Positions 25,936 through 35,531 of a stretch of 64,000 nucleotides of DNA are shown here, piece by piece. The first letter of the stretch is position 1. Every line of letters starts with the position of its first letter. Below the pieces are notes generated by a model. That model was not told the DNA's origin. It saw only the letters and a list, made by a program, of their open reading frames with translations, and did no database searches. The stretch is from Mycobacterium sp. E1214 (lineage in GTDB: Bacteria; Actinomycetota; Actinomycetes; Mycobacteriales; Mycobacteriaceae), in the NCBI RefSeq assembly GCF_001666755.1, contig NZ_LZJC01000048.1, positions 16,571 through 80,570 of the forward strand. The letters are read 5' to 3'. A program made the position numbers and the translations under genes.

Positions 25936-27216
25936 ATGAACCGCATGTCGCGTCCGGTCGAGATGGAGGTGGCCGGGCGCCAGGTCACCATCACTCATCC
26001 GGACAAGGTGATGTTCCCCCACGCGGCCTCGAACGAAACCACCGGGCGTCCCGCCGGTCCTTACACCAAGCTCGACCTCGTCCGTTACTACCTGTCCGTC
26101 GCCGACGGGGCGCTGCGCGGAGTCGCCGGCCGGCCCATGATCCTCAAGCGCTTCGTCAAGGGCATCACGCAGGAGGCGGTCTTCCAGAAGCGGGCGCCGC
26201 AGAACCGTCCCGAGTGGGTGGATGTCGCCGAATTACGTTATGCGCGAGGCACTTCCGCCGCCGAGGCCGTAATCCACGACGCCGCGGGGCTGGCGTGGGC
26301 GGTCAACCTGGGCTGCGTGGACCTCAACCCGCATCCGGTGCGCGCCGCCGACCTCGACCACCCCGACGAGCTTCGCATCGACCTCGACCCGATGCCCGGC
26401 GTCACGTGGCGGGGCATCGTGGACGTGGCGCAGGTGGCCCGCGAGGTGTTGGAGGACTACGGCCTGACCCCGTGGCCGAAGACCTCGGGATCGAGGGGCT
26501 TTCACATCTACGCCCGGATCGCGCCGCGATGGGACTTCCGCCTGGTACGGCTGGCCGCGCAAACCGTGGCCCGCGAAGTGGAGCGCCGTGCACCCGAGGC
26601 CGCCACCAGTCGCTGGTGGAAGGAGGAGCGCGAGGGCGTCTTCGTCGACTTCAACCAGAACGCGAAGGATCGCACCGTGGCGTCGGCCTACTCGGTGCGG
26701 GCTACCCCCGACGCCCGGGTGTCGACGCCGTTGCGCTGGGACGAGGTGCCCGAGTGCCGGCCCGAGGCGTTCACCATCGACACCGTGCCCGCCCGGCTGG
26801 CCGACATCGGGGACCCGTGGGCCGGCATGGACTCCGCCGAAGCGGTGGGCGACCTCGACCGGCTGCTGATCCTCGCCGAGGAGATGGGTCCCCCGGAACG
26901 CGCGCCCAAGGGCGCCGCCACGGCCGGCGGCCGGCGCCAATCGACGATGCCGCTGATCGAGATCGCCCGCACCAAGACCAAGGCCGAGGCGATGGCGGCG
27001 CTGGACACCTGGCGGGCCCGCTACCCCGCCGCGGCCGCACGCCTGGAACCGGTGGACGTGTTGGTCGACGGCATGCGTGGGCCGAGTTCGATCTGGTACC
27101 GGATCCGGATCAACCTGCAGCACGTGCCGGCGGGTGAGCGGCCGGCGCAGGAGGACCTGATCGCCGACTACTCCCCGTGGGACGGGTACGGCGGCCGGCA
27201 GAAACCGCCGGGCTAG
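25936..27216 (+). CDS. LigD-type polymerase/primase domain protein, Rv0269c-like
   Basis: 426 residues with a stand-alone archaeo-eukaryotic primase fold of the LigD polymerase type. Visible motifs are RIDLDPMPG (metal-binding DLD), KTSGSRGFHIYARI (SxGxH) and DFNQNAKDRTVASAYSVR. M. tuberculosis Rv0269c is the counterpart; relatives in mycobacteria are NTP-preferring repair or primase-like polymerases without ligase domains. It probably fills gaps in DNA repair. ATG 25936 is used; ATG 25945 is also possible and no ribosome site decides. Its stop overlaps the convergent transporter stop by four bases. Confidence 0.85.
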   Translation: MNRMSRPVEMEVAGRQVTITHPDKVMFPHAASNETTGRPAGPYTKLDLVRYYLSVADGALRGVAGRPMILKRFVKGITQEAVFQKRAPQNRPEWVDVAELRYARGTSAAEAVIHDAAGLAWAVNLGCVDLNPHPVRAADLDHPDELRIDLDPMPGVTWRGIVDVAQVAREVLEDYGLTPWPKTSGSRGFHIYARIAPRWDFRLVRLAAQTVAREVERRAPEAATSRWWKEEREGVFVDFNQNAKDRTVASAYSVRATPDARVSTPLRWDEVPECRPEAFTIDTVPARLADIGDPWAGMDSAEAVGDLDRLLILAEEMGPPERAPKGAATAGGRRQSTMPLIEIARTKTKAEAMAALDTWRARYPAAAARLEPVDVLVDGMRGPSSIWYRIRINLQHVPAGERPAQEDLIADYSPWDGYGGRQKPPG

Positions 27217-28616
27217 ATGCCCGCGCGCGTGATCGCGTCGTGCTTGCGCAGGTAGCAGGCGTAGGTGACCACCAGCAGGGCCAGGAAGAAGCCGATGTAG
27301 AACCGCAACGCCGGCTCGATGCTGCCGAACTGCGACTTCGACCAGGCGTACGCCAGGGGCACGATGAACCCGCCGAAGGCGCCCACGGCAGAGATCATGC
27401 CGAGCGCACCGGCCGCCTGACGCCGCATCTGCACCATGGTCTCGGCGTCCCCACCGGCCAACTCGCCTTTGATCTTGAAGATCCGCGAAATCATCCGGTA
27501 GGTCGAGCCGTTGCCGATGCCGGTGGCGACGAACAGGAACATGAAGCTGGCGAAGAACACTGGCAGGTTCTTGGCGTTGACGGACCACAGCGCGGCCGCC
27601 GCGCCGAGGGCGAGCATCACGAAGCTGGCCGCGGTGATGCGGGCCCCGCCGATCCGGTCGGCCAGCTTCCCGCCCAGCGGACGCAGCACCGAGCCGATGC
27701 CCGCCCCGAGGAAGGCCCAGGTCAGGGCGATGTCACCGCGCCCGAACACCGTCTTGAGCAGCGTCGGGAACGCCGCGGAGTAACCGATGAAGGAACCGAA
27801 GGTGCCGATGTAGAGCAGTGACATGACCCAGGTGTCGCGGTGCCGCAGCGACTGCCACACCGGCTTCACGTCGGCCTTGGCCTCGCTCAGGTTGTTCATG
27901 AACAGGAAGGCGAGCACCGCGGCCACCACGGCCAGCGGCACGTAGAACAGGCCCGCGCGCGCCAGCGCGACGCCGCCGCCCGCGACGACGATGGCGGGGA
28001 TGACCTTCTGCACCACCGCGACGCCGATGTTGCCGCCGGCGGCGTTGAGGCCCAGCGCCCAGCCCTTTTCGTTCTCCGGGTAGAAGAACGAGATGTTCGA
28101 CATCGACGACGCGAAGTTGCCGCCGCCGAAGCCGGCCGTCGCCGCGATCACCACGAGCAGGCCGAACGGCATGTGGGGGTGATTCACCGCCCACGCCAGC
28201 AACAGGCACGGAATCAGCAGCAGGCTCGCCGAAATCGTCGTCCAGTTCCGTCCACCGAACACCGGCACCGCGAACGTGTACGGGAGCCGCAGCAACGCGC
28301 CGACACCGCTGGGCACGGCGACCAGGCACAGCGCCTGGCTGGGCGTCAGCGCCCACCCGGAGGCGGCCGCGTGAGCGGGGTGCCCGGGGACGCTGACGGC
28401 GGTCATGTGGACGACCACGATGCTCCACAGCATCCACACGCTGAAACCGATGTGCTCGGCGAAGATCGAGAAGATCAGGTTGCGCCGCGCGATCGGTTTT
28501 CCGGTGGTCTCCCAGAACGTCGGGTCTTCGGGCCGCCACTCGTCGATCCAGTGCCGCCCCGTGTGGCGCCCGCGCGGCGGCGCGGGCTGCAGGACGGGCG
28601 TGGTCGTCAGGGTCAT
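27213..28616 (-). CDS. narU: Nitrate/nitrite transporter of the NarK/NarU family
   Basis: 467 residues with about 12 hydrophobic helices, a major-facilitator protein. Family signature strings are GRNWTTISASLLLIP, AGFGGGNFASSMSNISFFYP and FVATGIGNGSTYRMI, the two nitrate-signature-type glycine motifs. M. tuberculosis Rv0267 (NarU) is the counterpart. It moves nitrate in or nitrite out across the inner membrane. ATG 28616 starts at the conserved MTLTTTPVL; the 50-residue upstream frame is not supported. It is divergent from fecB2 and a paralogue of the transporter at 32098-33525. Confidence 0.9.
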   Translation of the reverse strand: MTLTTTPVLQPAPPRGRHTGRHWIDEWRPEDPTFWETTGKPIARRNLIFSIFAEHIGFSVWMLWSIVVVHMTAVSVPGHPAHAAASGWALTPSQALCLVAVPSGVGALLRLPYTFAVPVFGGRNWTTISASLLLIPCLLLAWAVNHPHMPFGLLVVIAATAGFGGGNFASSMSNISFFYPENEKGWALGLNAAGGNIGVAVVQKVIPAIVVAGGGVALARAGLFYVPLAVVAAVLAFLFMNNLSEAKADVKPVWQSLRHRDTWVMSLLYIGTFGSFIGYSAAFPTLLKTVFGRGDIALTWAFLGAGIGSVLRPLGGKLADRIGGARITAASFVMLALGAAAALWSVNAKNLPVFFASFMFLFVATGIGNGSTYRMISRIFKIKGELAGGDAETMVQMRRQAAGALGMISAVGAFGGFIVPLAYAWSKSQFGSIEPALRFYIGFFLALLVVTYACYLRKHDAITRAGI

Positions 28617-28851
28617 CTGTCGGGGCTTTCTGTCGATCGAGGCGTGTGCAACGTGGCCGGAAAGACCAGGGACACCTCGGCGTGTGCACTGACCTCTCGA
28701 CGGTAGGGACGCCCTGTTACCGGAGGTGGCGTGCGCAGTTACGGCCGCGATACGTCCAGATCGCAACGGCCAGAGGCCGTTTGTCAGATCTTTGCCACGG
28801 GCCCGAGCGGGCTCAACAGCGCGGCGGTGCGAGCGCGCGGCGGGGACGCGA

Positions 28852-28857
28852 TACTCT
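28852..28857 (+). promoter_or_regulatory. -10 hexamer of a leaderless fecB2 promoter
   Basis: TACTCT ends six bases before the ATG at 28864, the spacing expected when transcription starts at the initiation codon. No Shine-Dalgarno is present. Confidence 0.6.
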
Positions 28858-28863
28858 CACGCG

Positions 28864-29868
28864 ATGCGACAGGGTTGGGGTCGACGGGGATTCTTGCAGC
28901 TCGCAGGGGCTAGCGGGCTCGCCGCGATCGCCGGAACGACGGGCTTGGCGGCATGTTCCTCGCGGCAACCGGCAGCGAACAACGCCGGCGCCGGGTCGGT
29001 CACCATCACCCACCTCTTCGGTGAGACCGTCATCAAGGAGCCGCCCAAGCGCGTGGTCAGCGCCGGCTACACCGAGCAGGACGACCTGCTGGCCGTCGGC
29101 GTGGTCCCGGTCGCGGTGACCAATTGGTTCGGCGACCAGCCGTTCGCTGTGTGGCCGTGGTCCGCTCAGAAACTCGGCGGGGCGCAGCCGGTGGTGCTCA
29201 ACCTGGACAACGGCATCCCCGTGGACCAGATCGCCCGACTCAAGCCGGACCTGATCGTGGCGATCAACGCCGGCCTGGACTCCGACACCTACCAGAAGCT
29301 GATCGCGATCGCCCCGACCATCGCGCAGTCGGGCGGCGACGCCTTCTTCGAGCCGTGGAAGGACCAGGCCAGCACCGTGGGACAGGCCGTCTTTCAGTCC
29401 GGCCAGATGAAATCGCTGATCGACGCCGTCGACCAGAAGTTCACCGAGATCGGCAAGAAGAACAGCCAGTGGACCGGCAAGAAGGCGTTGCTCGTGCAGG
29501 GCACGCTGTGGCAGGGCAGCGTCGTCGCGACGGCGGCGGGCTGGCGCACCGACTTCTTGAACCAGATGGGACTGGTCATCGCCGACAGCATCAAGCCGTT
29601 CGCCAATGGCCAGCGCGCCGTCATCCCCCGCGATCACATCAAAACCGTGCTCGATTCGGCCGACGTGGTGATCTGGACGACCCAAAGTCCCGACGACCAA
29701 AAGGCGGTGCTGGCCGACCCCGAAGTGGCCGCGTCCCAGGCGACCGCGCAGAACCGGCACCTGTTCACCACCAAGGAGCAAGCGGGGGCCATCGCGTTCG
29801 CCTCGCCGTTGAGCTACCCGTTGGTCGCCGACCAATTGCCCCCGCTCATCGGCAAGATTCTGGGCTGA
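28864..29868 (+). CDS. fecB2: Tat-exported lipoprotein, FecB2-like siderophore/iron-binding protein
   Basis: 334 residues. The N-terminus has a twin-arginine motif (RRGFLQ, residues 7-12), a hydrophobic stretch and a lipobox ending GLAAC, so it is a Tat-exported lipoprotein on the outer face of the membrane. The rest is a class III (FecB/FepB-like) periplasmic-binding fold: KRVVSAGYTEQDDLLAVGV and LKPDLIVAINAGLDSDTYQK. M. tuberculosis FecB2 (Rv0265c) is the counterpart. It probably binds an iron complex or haem for an uptake system that is not encoded here. No iron box was seen upstream. Start is set by leaderless promoter spacing and the Tat signal. Confidence 0.9.
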   Translation: MRQGWGRRGFLQLAGASGLAAIAGTTGLAACSSRQPAANNAGAGSVTITHLFGETVIKEPPKRVVSAGYTEQDDLLAVGVVPVAVTNWFGDQPFAVWPWSAQKLGGAQPVVLNLDNGIPVDQIARLKPDLIVAINAGLDSDTYQKLIAIAPTIAQSGGDAFFEPWKDQASTVGQAVFQSGQMKSLIDAVDQKFTEIGKKNSQWTGKKALLVQGTLWQGSVVATAAGWRTDFLNQMGLVIADSIKPFANGQRAVIPRDHIKTVLDSADVVIWTTQSPDDQKAVLADPEVAASQATAQNRHLFTTKEQAGAIAFASPLSYPLVADQLPPLIGKILG

Positions 29869-29979
29869 GGCGTGCCGCCGGGCCGCTGTGTGAGCGTTCG
29901 CTAAGGCAGCTCTGGCAGTGCTCGAAAATCCCGGGCCTGGGCCTCGCCCAGCCCCCGCGCGCGGGGTTACCGTCGAGTA

Positions 29980-30654
29980 ATGAGCGTGACGGACGTGGCG
30001 AGCGACGTGCCCAAGCAGCTGCCCAGCGAGCTGGTGGGCAACACGGTTTTCGACTACGGCGACCAGGCGCTGATGCTGCAATGTGGAAGCACCGCAGAGG
30101 TTTTGGCGTGGACCGCCGCGTTGTGCAGCGCCGCGCTGCCCGGGGTGCTCGACGTGGTGCCGGCCGCCCGCACGGTGCTGGTCAAGCTGGCCGACGCCCG
30201 CCGGCAGGGGGCGATCCGGCAGCGGTTGCGCACGATGCACGTCGACGCCGCGTCGGCGTCAGCGCCGCCCACCGACGTCGACGTCGTGATCGACGTCGTC
30301 TACGACGGGCCGGACCTGGCCGCCGTCGCCGAGCACACCGGCTTGACCGTCGCGCAGGTGATCGAGGCGCACACCGCGATGCCGTGGCGAGTCGGTTTCA
30401 GCGGGTTCGCCCCGGGTTTCGCCTACCTCGTCGACGGCGATCCGCGCCTGCGGGTGCCGCGGCGGGCCGAGCCCCGCACCGCGGTGCCGGCCGGCTCGGT
30501 GGCCCTGGCGGGCGAATTCAGCGCCGTGTACCCGCGCCGCTCGCCGGGCGGTTGGCAACTCATCGGTCACACCGACGCGACGCTGTGGGATTTGGAACGA
30601 CCCGACCCGGCGTTGCTGACGCAAGGCGGCTGGGTCCGGTTTCGGGCCATCTGA
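29980..30654 (+). CDS. pxpB: 5-oxoprolinase subunit B (KipI family)
   Basis: 224 residues, with the KipI/PxpB signature [20 protein letters not shown] and [21 protein letters not shown]. With PxpC and a PxpA partner this family makes ATP-dependent 5-oxoprolinase, which opens pyroglutamate to glutamate. In Bacillus KipI also inhibits KinA. M. tuberculosis Rv0264c is the counterpart. A TACCGT hexamer (29968-29973) lies six bases before the ATG, so the message is probably leaderless. pxpC follows after 15 bases. PxpA is not in the window. Confidence 0.9.
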   Translation: MSVTDVASDVPKQLPSELVGNTVFDYGDQALMLQCGSTAEVLAWTAALCSAALPGVLDVVPAARTVLVKLADARRQGAIRQRLRTMHVDAASASAPPTDVDVVIDVVYDGPDLAAVAEHTGLTVAQVIEAHTAMPWRVGFSGFAPGFAYLVDGDPRLRVPRRAEPRTAVPAGSVALAGEFSAVYPRRSPGGWQLIGHTDATLWDLERPDPALLTQGGWVRFRAI

Positions 30655-30669
30655 GCGAAGGGAACCGCC

Positions 30670-31581
30670 GTGCCCATCCTCGAAGTACTCAGTCCCGGGC
30701 CGTCCGCCGTTCTGCAGGACCTCGGCCGCCCCGGCTTGGCGCACCTCGGCGTCGGCCGTTCCGGAGCGGCCGACCGCGGCGCCCACCGGCTGGCCAATCG
30801 GCTGGTGGCCAACCCCGACGACCGCGCCACCGTCGAAGTGACCCTGGGCGGCTTCTCGGCGCGGGTCCGCGGCGGCGACGCCGACATCGCCGTCACCGGC
30901 GCCGACGGGGACCCCGCCGTCAACGGAATCAAGTTCGGCACCAACAGCATTCATCGCGTGCACGACGGACAGGTGATCACGCTCGGGGCGCCGCGATGGG
31001 GTGTGCGGAGCTACCTCGCCGTGCGCGGCGGCATCGACGTCGAGCCGGTCTTGGGCTCCCGCAGCCACGATGTGCTCTCGGCCATCGGCCCGGCGCCGCT
31101 GCGCGCCGGTGACCGGCTGCCGATCGGCGACCCCAGCGACGACTACCCCGAGCTGGACCAGGCGCCGGTGGCGGCGATCACCGGCGACGTGGTCGAGTTG
31201 CTGGCCGTGCCCGGCCCACGCGACGGCTGGTTCGTGGAGCCCGACGCGCTGGTGCACACCGATTGGGTGGTCTCCGACCGCAGCGACCGGGTGGGGGCGC
31301 GGCTCGTCGGGCGACCGCTGCAGCACTGCTACCCGGACCGGCAGCTGCCCAGCGAGGGCACCACCCGCGGCGCGATCCAGGTGCCACCGAACGGCTTGCC
31401 CGTGATCTTGGGTCCCGATCATCCGGTCACCGGCGGCTACCCGGTCATCGGCGTCGTGATCGACCGGGACGTCGACAAGCTCGCCCAAGTGCGCCCCGGC
31501 CAGACCGTGCGACTGCACTGGGCGCGGCCCCGGGCGGCGACACCGGTGCCGTCGCACGCCGGCAGCGCCGGCCTGGGGTGA
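30670..31581 (+). CDS. pxpC: 5-oxoprolinase subunit C (KipA family)
   Basis: 303 residues of the biotin-dependent-carboxylase-like KipA/PxpC family: [37 protein letters not shown], and late [20 protein letters not shown] with GYPVIGVVI. It pairs with PxpB in 5-oxoproline hydrolysis. GTG 30670 is set by AAGGGAA five bases upstream. M. tuberculosis Rv0263c is the counterpart. It ends the two-gene unit. Confidence 0.92.
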   Translation: MPILEVLSPGPSAVLQDLGRPGLAHLGVGRSGAADRGAHRLANRLVANPDDRATVEVTLGGFSARVRGGDADIAVTGADGDPAVNGIKFGTNSIHRVHDGQVITLGAPRWGVRSYLAVRGGIDVEPVLGSRSHDVLSAIGPAPLRAGDRLPIGDPSDDYPELDQAPVAAITGDVVELLAVPGPRDGWFVEPDALVHTDWVVSDRSDRVGARLVGRPLQHCYPDRQLPSEGTTRGAIQVPPNGLPVILGPDHPVTGGYPVIGVVIDRDVDKLAQVRPGQTVRLHWARPRAATPVPSHAGSAGLG

Positions 31582-32097
31582 GCGGGCGCGCCAGCGCAGA
31601 CGACAAGGCTGCATTATTTGGTTTAACCGAATGTATTGCAGCTCACAACAACTGCGCTTGCATTCGCCGAGTCACGCCCACTGCGAATTCGTCGTAGCAA
31701 CCGCGGATCACGCCGTTGGGCACTCGTGACGGCGCTGACCAGGCATGTTGCCAACCCGTCAACTCGCTCAGGTTCCTTGCAGATAACTCGTAAACAACCC
31801 CCAGCCGTTTTCCGCAACGTCGAGTTGACCCGGTGACGTCGTAAGTGTGAATATCGAAATTGGCGGCGCGACAAGCCTCTTCACATGGCGGCCCGCACAA
31901 TGTCCATCCAGGCGTCGCTGCCTGAGTCCATCCGCTTTTCCCCTGACGATGCCCGACGTCGCGCGCCGGACGACGTCGGGACGCGCGGACGAGGGGTGGC
32001 GTGACGAGAGGAACAGGATGCGGGCCTACGAGGTGAGCGCCGACGGCGGTGTGAGAACTGTACGGCCACTGGCGTTTTGCTGGACGGTCTGTTCCGC
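31582..32097. other. Intergenic region upstream of the NarK-type gene
   Basis: About 515 bases, noticeably less GC-rich than the genes around it. It holds a near-perfect 17-base palindrome at 31616-31632 (ATTTGGTT / AACCGAAT arms). The open frames here lack homology and ribosome sites. Nitrogen regulators such as GlnR or NnaR may bind in it, but I could not identify a convincing box. Confidence 0.5.
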
Positions 32098-33525
32098 ATG
32101 ACGCTCGCGCAGGCGCTTCGTGCCCAGCGGGCGGCCCGGGCCCGACGCATCGCGGACTGGAACCCCGAGGACGCGGCAGCCTGGGATGGCGGCAACAAGA
32201 GCATCGCGCGCCGCAACCTGTTGTGCACCATCGCGGGTGACCACGTGGCCTTCTCGATCTGGACCCTGTGGCCCGTCATGGCGTTGTTCATGCCGCAGTC
32301 CGTGTACGGCTTCTCCGCGGGCGACAAGCTGCTGCTCGGCGCCGTCGCCACCCTGGTCGGCGGAGCCGCCCGCATCGCCTACACGCTCGGGATCGCGAAA
32401 TTCGGCGGCCGCAACTGGACGACCTTCTCGGCCTTCGTGTTGCTGATTCCCACCGTCGGGACCATCGTGCTGCTGGCCAACCCCGGCCTGCCGCTGTGGC
32501 CTTTCGTATTGTGCGCCGCGCTGACCGGCCTGGGCGGCGGCAATTACGCGGCTTCGCTGGCCAACGTCAACGCGTTCTACCCGCAGCGGCTCAAGGGCGC
32601 GGCGATGGCCGTCAACGCCGGTGTCGCGAACCTCGGAGTCGCGGTCGTCCAGCTGGTCGGCCTGCTGGTGCTGGCCACCGCCGGGCACGAGGCGCCCTAT
32701 TGGGTGTGTGCGGTGTACCTCGTGTTACTGGCCGTTGTCGGCGTCCTCGCGGCCGTGTTCATGGACAACATCGGTCACGGCACCGAGCTGACCACCATGC
32801 GCTCGATCCTGGCCGAGCGCGACACCTATGTGATCTCCCTGCTCTACATCGCCACCTTCGGCTCGTGGATTGGGTTTTCGTTCGCCTTCGGACAGGTCAT
32901 GCAGGTCAACTTCATGGACAACGGGGAGAGCGCCAAGCACGCGGCCCTGCACGCCGCGCAACTGGCTTTCATCGGGCCGCTGCTGGGCTCCGTCGCGCGC
33001 ATCTACGGCGGCAGGCTGGCCGATCGTCGGGGCGGCAGCCGCGTCACCCTGTGGGTGCTGGCCGGCATGACCGCGGCCGCCGGTCTGCTCGTCGCCATCG
33101 GCACCATCGACGATCACCACGCGGCCGCGCATTCGACCAGCATGGTCGGGTACGTCACCGGTTTCATGGTGCTGTTCGTGCTGTCCGGAATGGGCAACGG
33201 TTCGGTGTTCAAGCTGATCCCGTCGGTGTACGAGGCCCGCAGCCGCGCCCTGGCGCTGACCGACGACGCGCGCCGGCAGTGGGCACGAGCGAAGTCGGGC
33301 GCGTTGATCGGCATCTGCTCCGCGGTGGGCGCACTCGGCGGCGTCGGAATAAACTTGGCGCTACGCCAGTCGTACCTGAGCACGGGCACTGAGACGTCGG
33401 CCTACTGGGCGTTCTTGGCGTCCTACGTGGTGTCGGCGTACCTGACCTGGACGGTATACGTGCGGCGGCCCGCGGTGGCGCAGTTGCTAAGCGCGGCGCC
33501 GGAAGTCGAACCGGCACAGGTGTGA
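32098..33525 (+). CDS. narK3: Nitrate/nitrite transporter, NarK3-like
   Basis: 475 residues with about 12 membrane helices. NarK-family strings: GRNWTTFSAFVLLIPTVG, LTGLGGGNYAASLANVNAFY, and VLFVLSGMGNGSVFKLIP. M. tuberculosis NarK3 (Rv0261c) is the nearest remembered match. It is expected to import nitrate or exchange nitrite. ATG 32098 is used because homology and a normal N-terminus start there; a TTG seven codons earlier is unlikely. It lies upstream of the NnaR-like regulator and chelatase on the same strand, which fits nitrite assimilation. Confidence 0.9.
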   Translation: MTLAQALRAQRAARARRIADWNPEDAAAWDGGNKSIARRNLLCTIAGDHVAFSIWTLWPVMALFMPQSVYGFSAGDKLLLGAVATLVGGAARIAYTLGIAKFGGRNWTTFSAFVLLIPTVGTIVLLANPGLPLWPFVLCAALTGLGGGNYAASLANVNAFYPQRLKGAAMAVNAGVANLGVAVVQLVGLLVLATAGHEAPYWVCAVYLVLLAVVGVLAAVFMDNIGHGTELTTMRSILAERDTYVISLLYIATFGSWIGFSFAFGQVMQVNFMDNGESAKHAALHAAQLAFIGPLLGSVARIYGGRLADRRGGSRVTLWVLAGMTAAAGLLVAIGTIDDHHAAAHSTSMVGYVTGFMVLFVLSGMGNGSVFKLIPSVYEARSRALALTDDARRQWARAKSGALIGICSAVGALGGVGINLALRQSYLSTGTETSAYWAFLASYVVSAYLTWTVYVRRPAVAQLLSAAPEVEPAQV

Positions 33526-33602
33526 GCGGATTCGCAATGAGAGCAATGACGCAGCAATTACTCGGTAACGCAACGGAAACGTCACAGGCATACACAGTTC
33601 AT

Positions 33603-34766
33603 ATGGCCCCACAACTGGCCCCGCCCGACTCGGCGCCGCTGACCGGCTATCGGATCGCCGTGACGTCGGCGAACCGCGCCGAGGAGTTGTCCGCGCTGCT
33701 GCGCCGTAACGGCGCGGAGGTCTTCAGCGCCGCGGCCATCAACATCATCGCGCTGCCCGACGACGACGAGTTGCAGAGCCACACCCAAGCGGTGATCGCC
33801 CAGCCGCCCGATATCTTGGTCGCGCACACCGGAATCGGCTTCCGGGGCTGGATCGCCGCGGCCGACGGGTGGGGTCTGGCCACGCAGCTGCTGGCGTCGC
33901 TGGGCGAGTCGCGGATCGTGGCGCGGGGTCCCAAAGCGACCGGGGCGCTGCGCGCCACGGGCCTGCACGAGGAATGGTCACCGAAGTCCGAGTCATCGCG
34001 CGAGGTCCTCAATTACCTGCTCGACTCGGGAGTGGCCGGCAAGCGCATCGCCGTGCAGTTGCACGGCGCCGCCGACGGCTGGGATCCGTTCCCGGAGTTC
34101 ATCGAAGGCCTGCGCGCGGCCGGCGCCGAAGTGATGCCCATCCACGTGTACCGCTGGAAGCCGGCGCCGCCAGGCGGCGACTTCGACCAACTCGTCGCCT
34201 CCATTGCCCGGCGCCAGTTCGACGCGGTGACCTTCACGTCCGCCCCCGCCGGAGCGGCCGTCCTCGAGCGCAGCCGCGAGCTGGGAATCGAAGACCGCCT
34301 CCTGCAAGCGCTTCGCACCGACGTCCACGCGATGTGCGTCGGCCCGGTGACCTCCCAGCCGTTGGTGCGCGCCGGCATCCCGACGTCATCGCCGGAACGA
34401 ATGCGGTTGGGCGCGTTGGCCAGACACATCGCCCAGGAGCTGCCGCCGCGGCGGTCGTGCACCGTCAACGCGGCCGGCCACGAGCTCGAGATCCGCGGGA
34501 CCTGCGTGCTGGTGGACGGATCGGTCAAGGCGCTGTCCGGCTCCGGCATGGCGACGCTGCGGGCGCTCGCGCAGCGACCCGGCGACGTGGTGGCCCGCAA
34601 CGACCTGCTCCGGGTGCTACCCGGCAACAGCAACGACCCGCACGCCGTGGACACTGCGGTGCTGCGGTTGCGGACGGCGTTGGGCGACAAGAACATCGTG
34701 GCGACCGTCGTCAAGCGTGGCTACCGGTTGGCCGTCGACGACCTGGGGAGTGCACCATGGCGCTGA
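33603..34766 (+). CDS. nnaR: NnaR-like regulator: uroporphyrinogen-III-synthase-like domain plus winged helix
   Basis: 387 residues. The first part (about 10-260) has the HemD/uroporphyrinogen-III synthase fold (GYRIAVTSANRAEELSALLR, FTSAPAGAAVLERS). The last 90 residues are an OmpR-type winged helix (LSGSGMATLRALAQRPGDVV, AVDTAVLRLRTALGDKNI, TVVKRGYRLAV). This architecture is that of NnaR, an activator of nitrate/nitrite assimilation genes in M. smegmatis and Streptomyces, and of M. tuberculosis Rv0260c. It may sense a tetrapyrrole or nitrite signal. TACACA (33591-33596) lies six bases before ATG 33603, suggesting a leaderless start. The sirohydrochlorin chelatase overlaps its 3' end. Confidence 0.85.
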   Translation: MAPQLAPPDSAPLTGYRIAVTSANRAEELSALLRRNGAEVFSAAAINIIALPDDDELQSHTQAVIAQPPDILVAHTGIGFRGWIAAADGWGLATQLLASLGESRIVARGPKATGALRATGLHEEWSPKSESSREVLNYLLDSGVAGKRIAVQLHGAADGWDPFPEFIEGLRAAGAEVMPIHVYRWKPAPPGGDFDQLVASIARRQFDAVTFTSAPAGAAVLERSRELGIEDRLLQALRTDVHAMCVGPVTSQPLVRAGIPTSSPERMRLGALARHIAQELPPRRSCTVNAAGHELEIRGTCVLVDGSVKALSGSGMATLRALAQRPGDVVARNDLLRVLPGNSNDPHAVDTAVLRLRTALGDKNIVATVVKRGYRLAVDDLGSAPWR

Positions 34767-35500
34767 TTCTCGCCGCGCACGGCACCCGCCGCCCCGGCGG
34801 TGTCGCGATGATGGAGGGGCTTGCGACGCAGGTCGGTTCGTTGCTCGGCCGCGACGTCCACGTCTGCTTCGTCGACGTGCTGGGTCCGGACCCCAGCCAG
34901 GTGCTCGGCTCCGTGCGGAACAGCGGCGGCCCCGCCATTGTCGTACCGGCGTTTCTGTCCCGCGGCTACCACGTGCGCACCGACCTGCCCGCCCATGTCG
35001 AGGCGAGCCGGCACCCCAACGTCGTCGTCACTCCCGCCTTGGGGCCCAGCGGACAGATCGCGCGCATCGTCAGCGATAAGCTTGTCGAATCCGGTTGGCG
35101 CCCAGGCGATTCGGTGGTACTCGCGGCGGCCGGAACGTCGGACGACATGGCGCGGGCCGACCTGCACACCACCGCCACGCTGCTTTCGGCGCTGACCGGC
35201 ACGCGCGTCAGCCTGGGCTTCGTCGCCACCGGTGAGCCGACGGTCGCCGACGCGGTTCGCGCGGCCCGCGCGCAGGCCCGGCGCCACGGCGGGCGCGTCG
35301 CGGTCGCCTCCTACCTGCTGGCCGACGGGCTGTTTCAGCAGCGGCTGCGCGACTGCGGCGCGGATCTGGTCAGCGAGCCGCTGAGCACCCACCCCGGGCT
35401 GGCTAGGCTCGTCGCGAGCCGCTTTCGCCGCGCCATGCCGCCCGCCCTCGCCCCGACGGCCCGGCACGCGTCCGGGCAGCCGCGCCGCGCGGTCGCTTGA
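34757..35500 (+). CDS. Sirohydrochlorin chelatase (CbiX/SirB-like), Rv0259c-like
   Basis: 247 residues, two CbiX-like halves. The N-terminal LILAAHGTRRPGG carries the first active-site His (8) and PAFLSRGYHVRTD the second (His 72). It would insert ferrous iron (or cobalt) into sirohydrochlorin; next to nirBD and the NnaR-like gene, sirohaem synthesis for nitrite reductase is the likely role. It overlaps the upstream gene by ten bases and has GGGGAG six bases before the ATG. The upstream methylase/dehydrogenase steps of sirohaem synthesis are not in the window. Confidence 0.88.
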   Translation: MALILAAHGTRRPGGVAMMEGLATQVGSLLGRDVHVCFVDVLGPDPSQVLGSVRNSGGPAIVVPAFLSRGYHVRTDLPAHVEASRHPNVVVTPALGPSGQIARIVSDKLVESGWRPGDSVVLAAAGTSDDMARADLHTTATLLSALTGTRVSLGFVATGEPTVADAVRAARAQARRHGGRVAVASYLLADGLFQQRLRDCGADLVSEPLSTHPGLARLVASRFRRAMPPALAPTARHASGQPRRAVA

Positions 35501-35531
35501 TCTTTGCCGCGATAGCGGCGATCCTGGCACC

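Noticed and set aside
31847..32101. An 84-residue frame before the NarK-type gene.
   Set aside because: No ribosome site, no family features and odd composition; it overlaps the likely transporter promoter.
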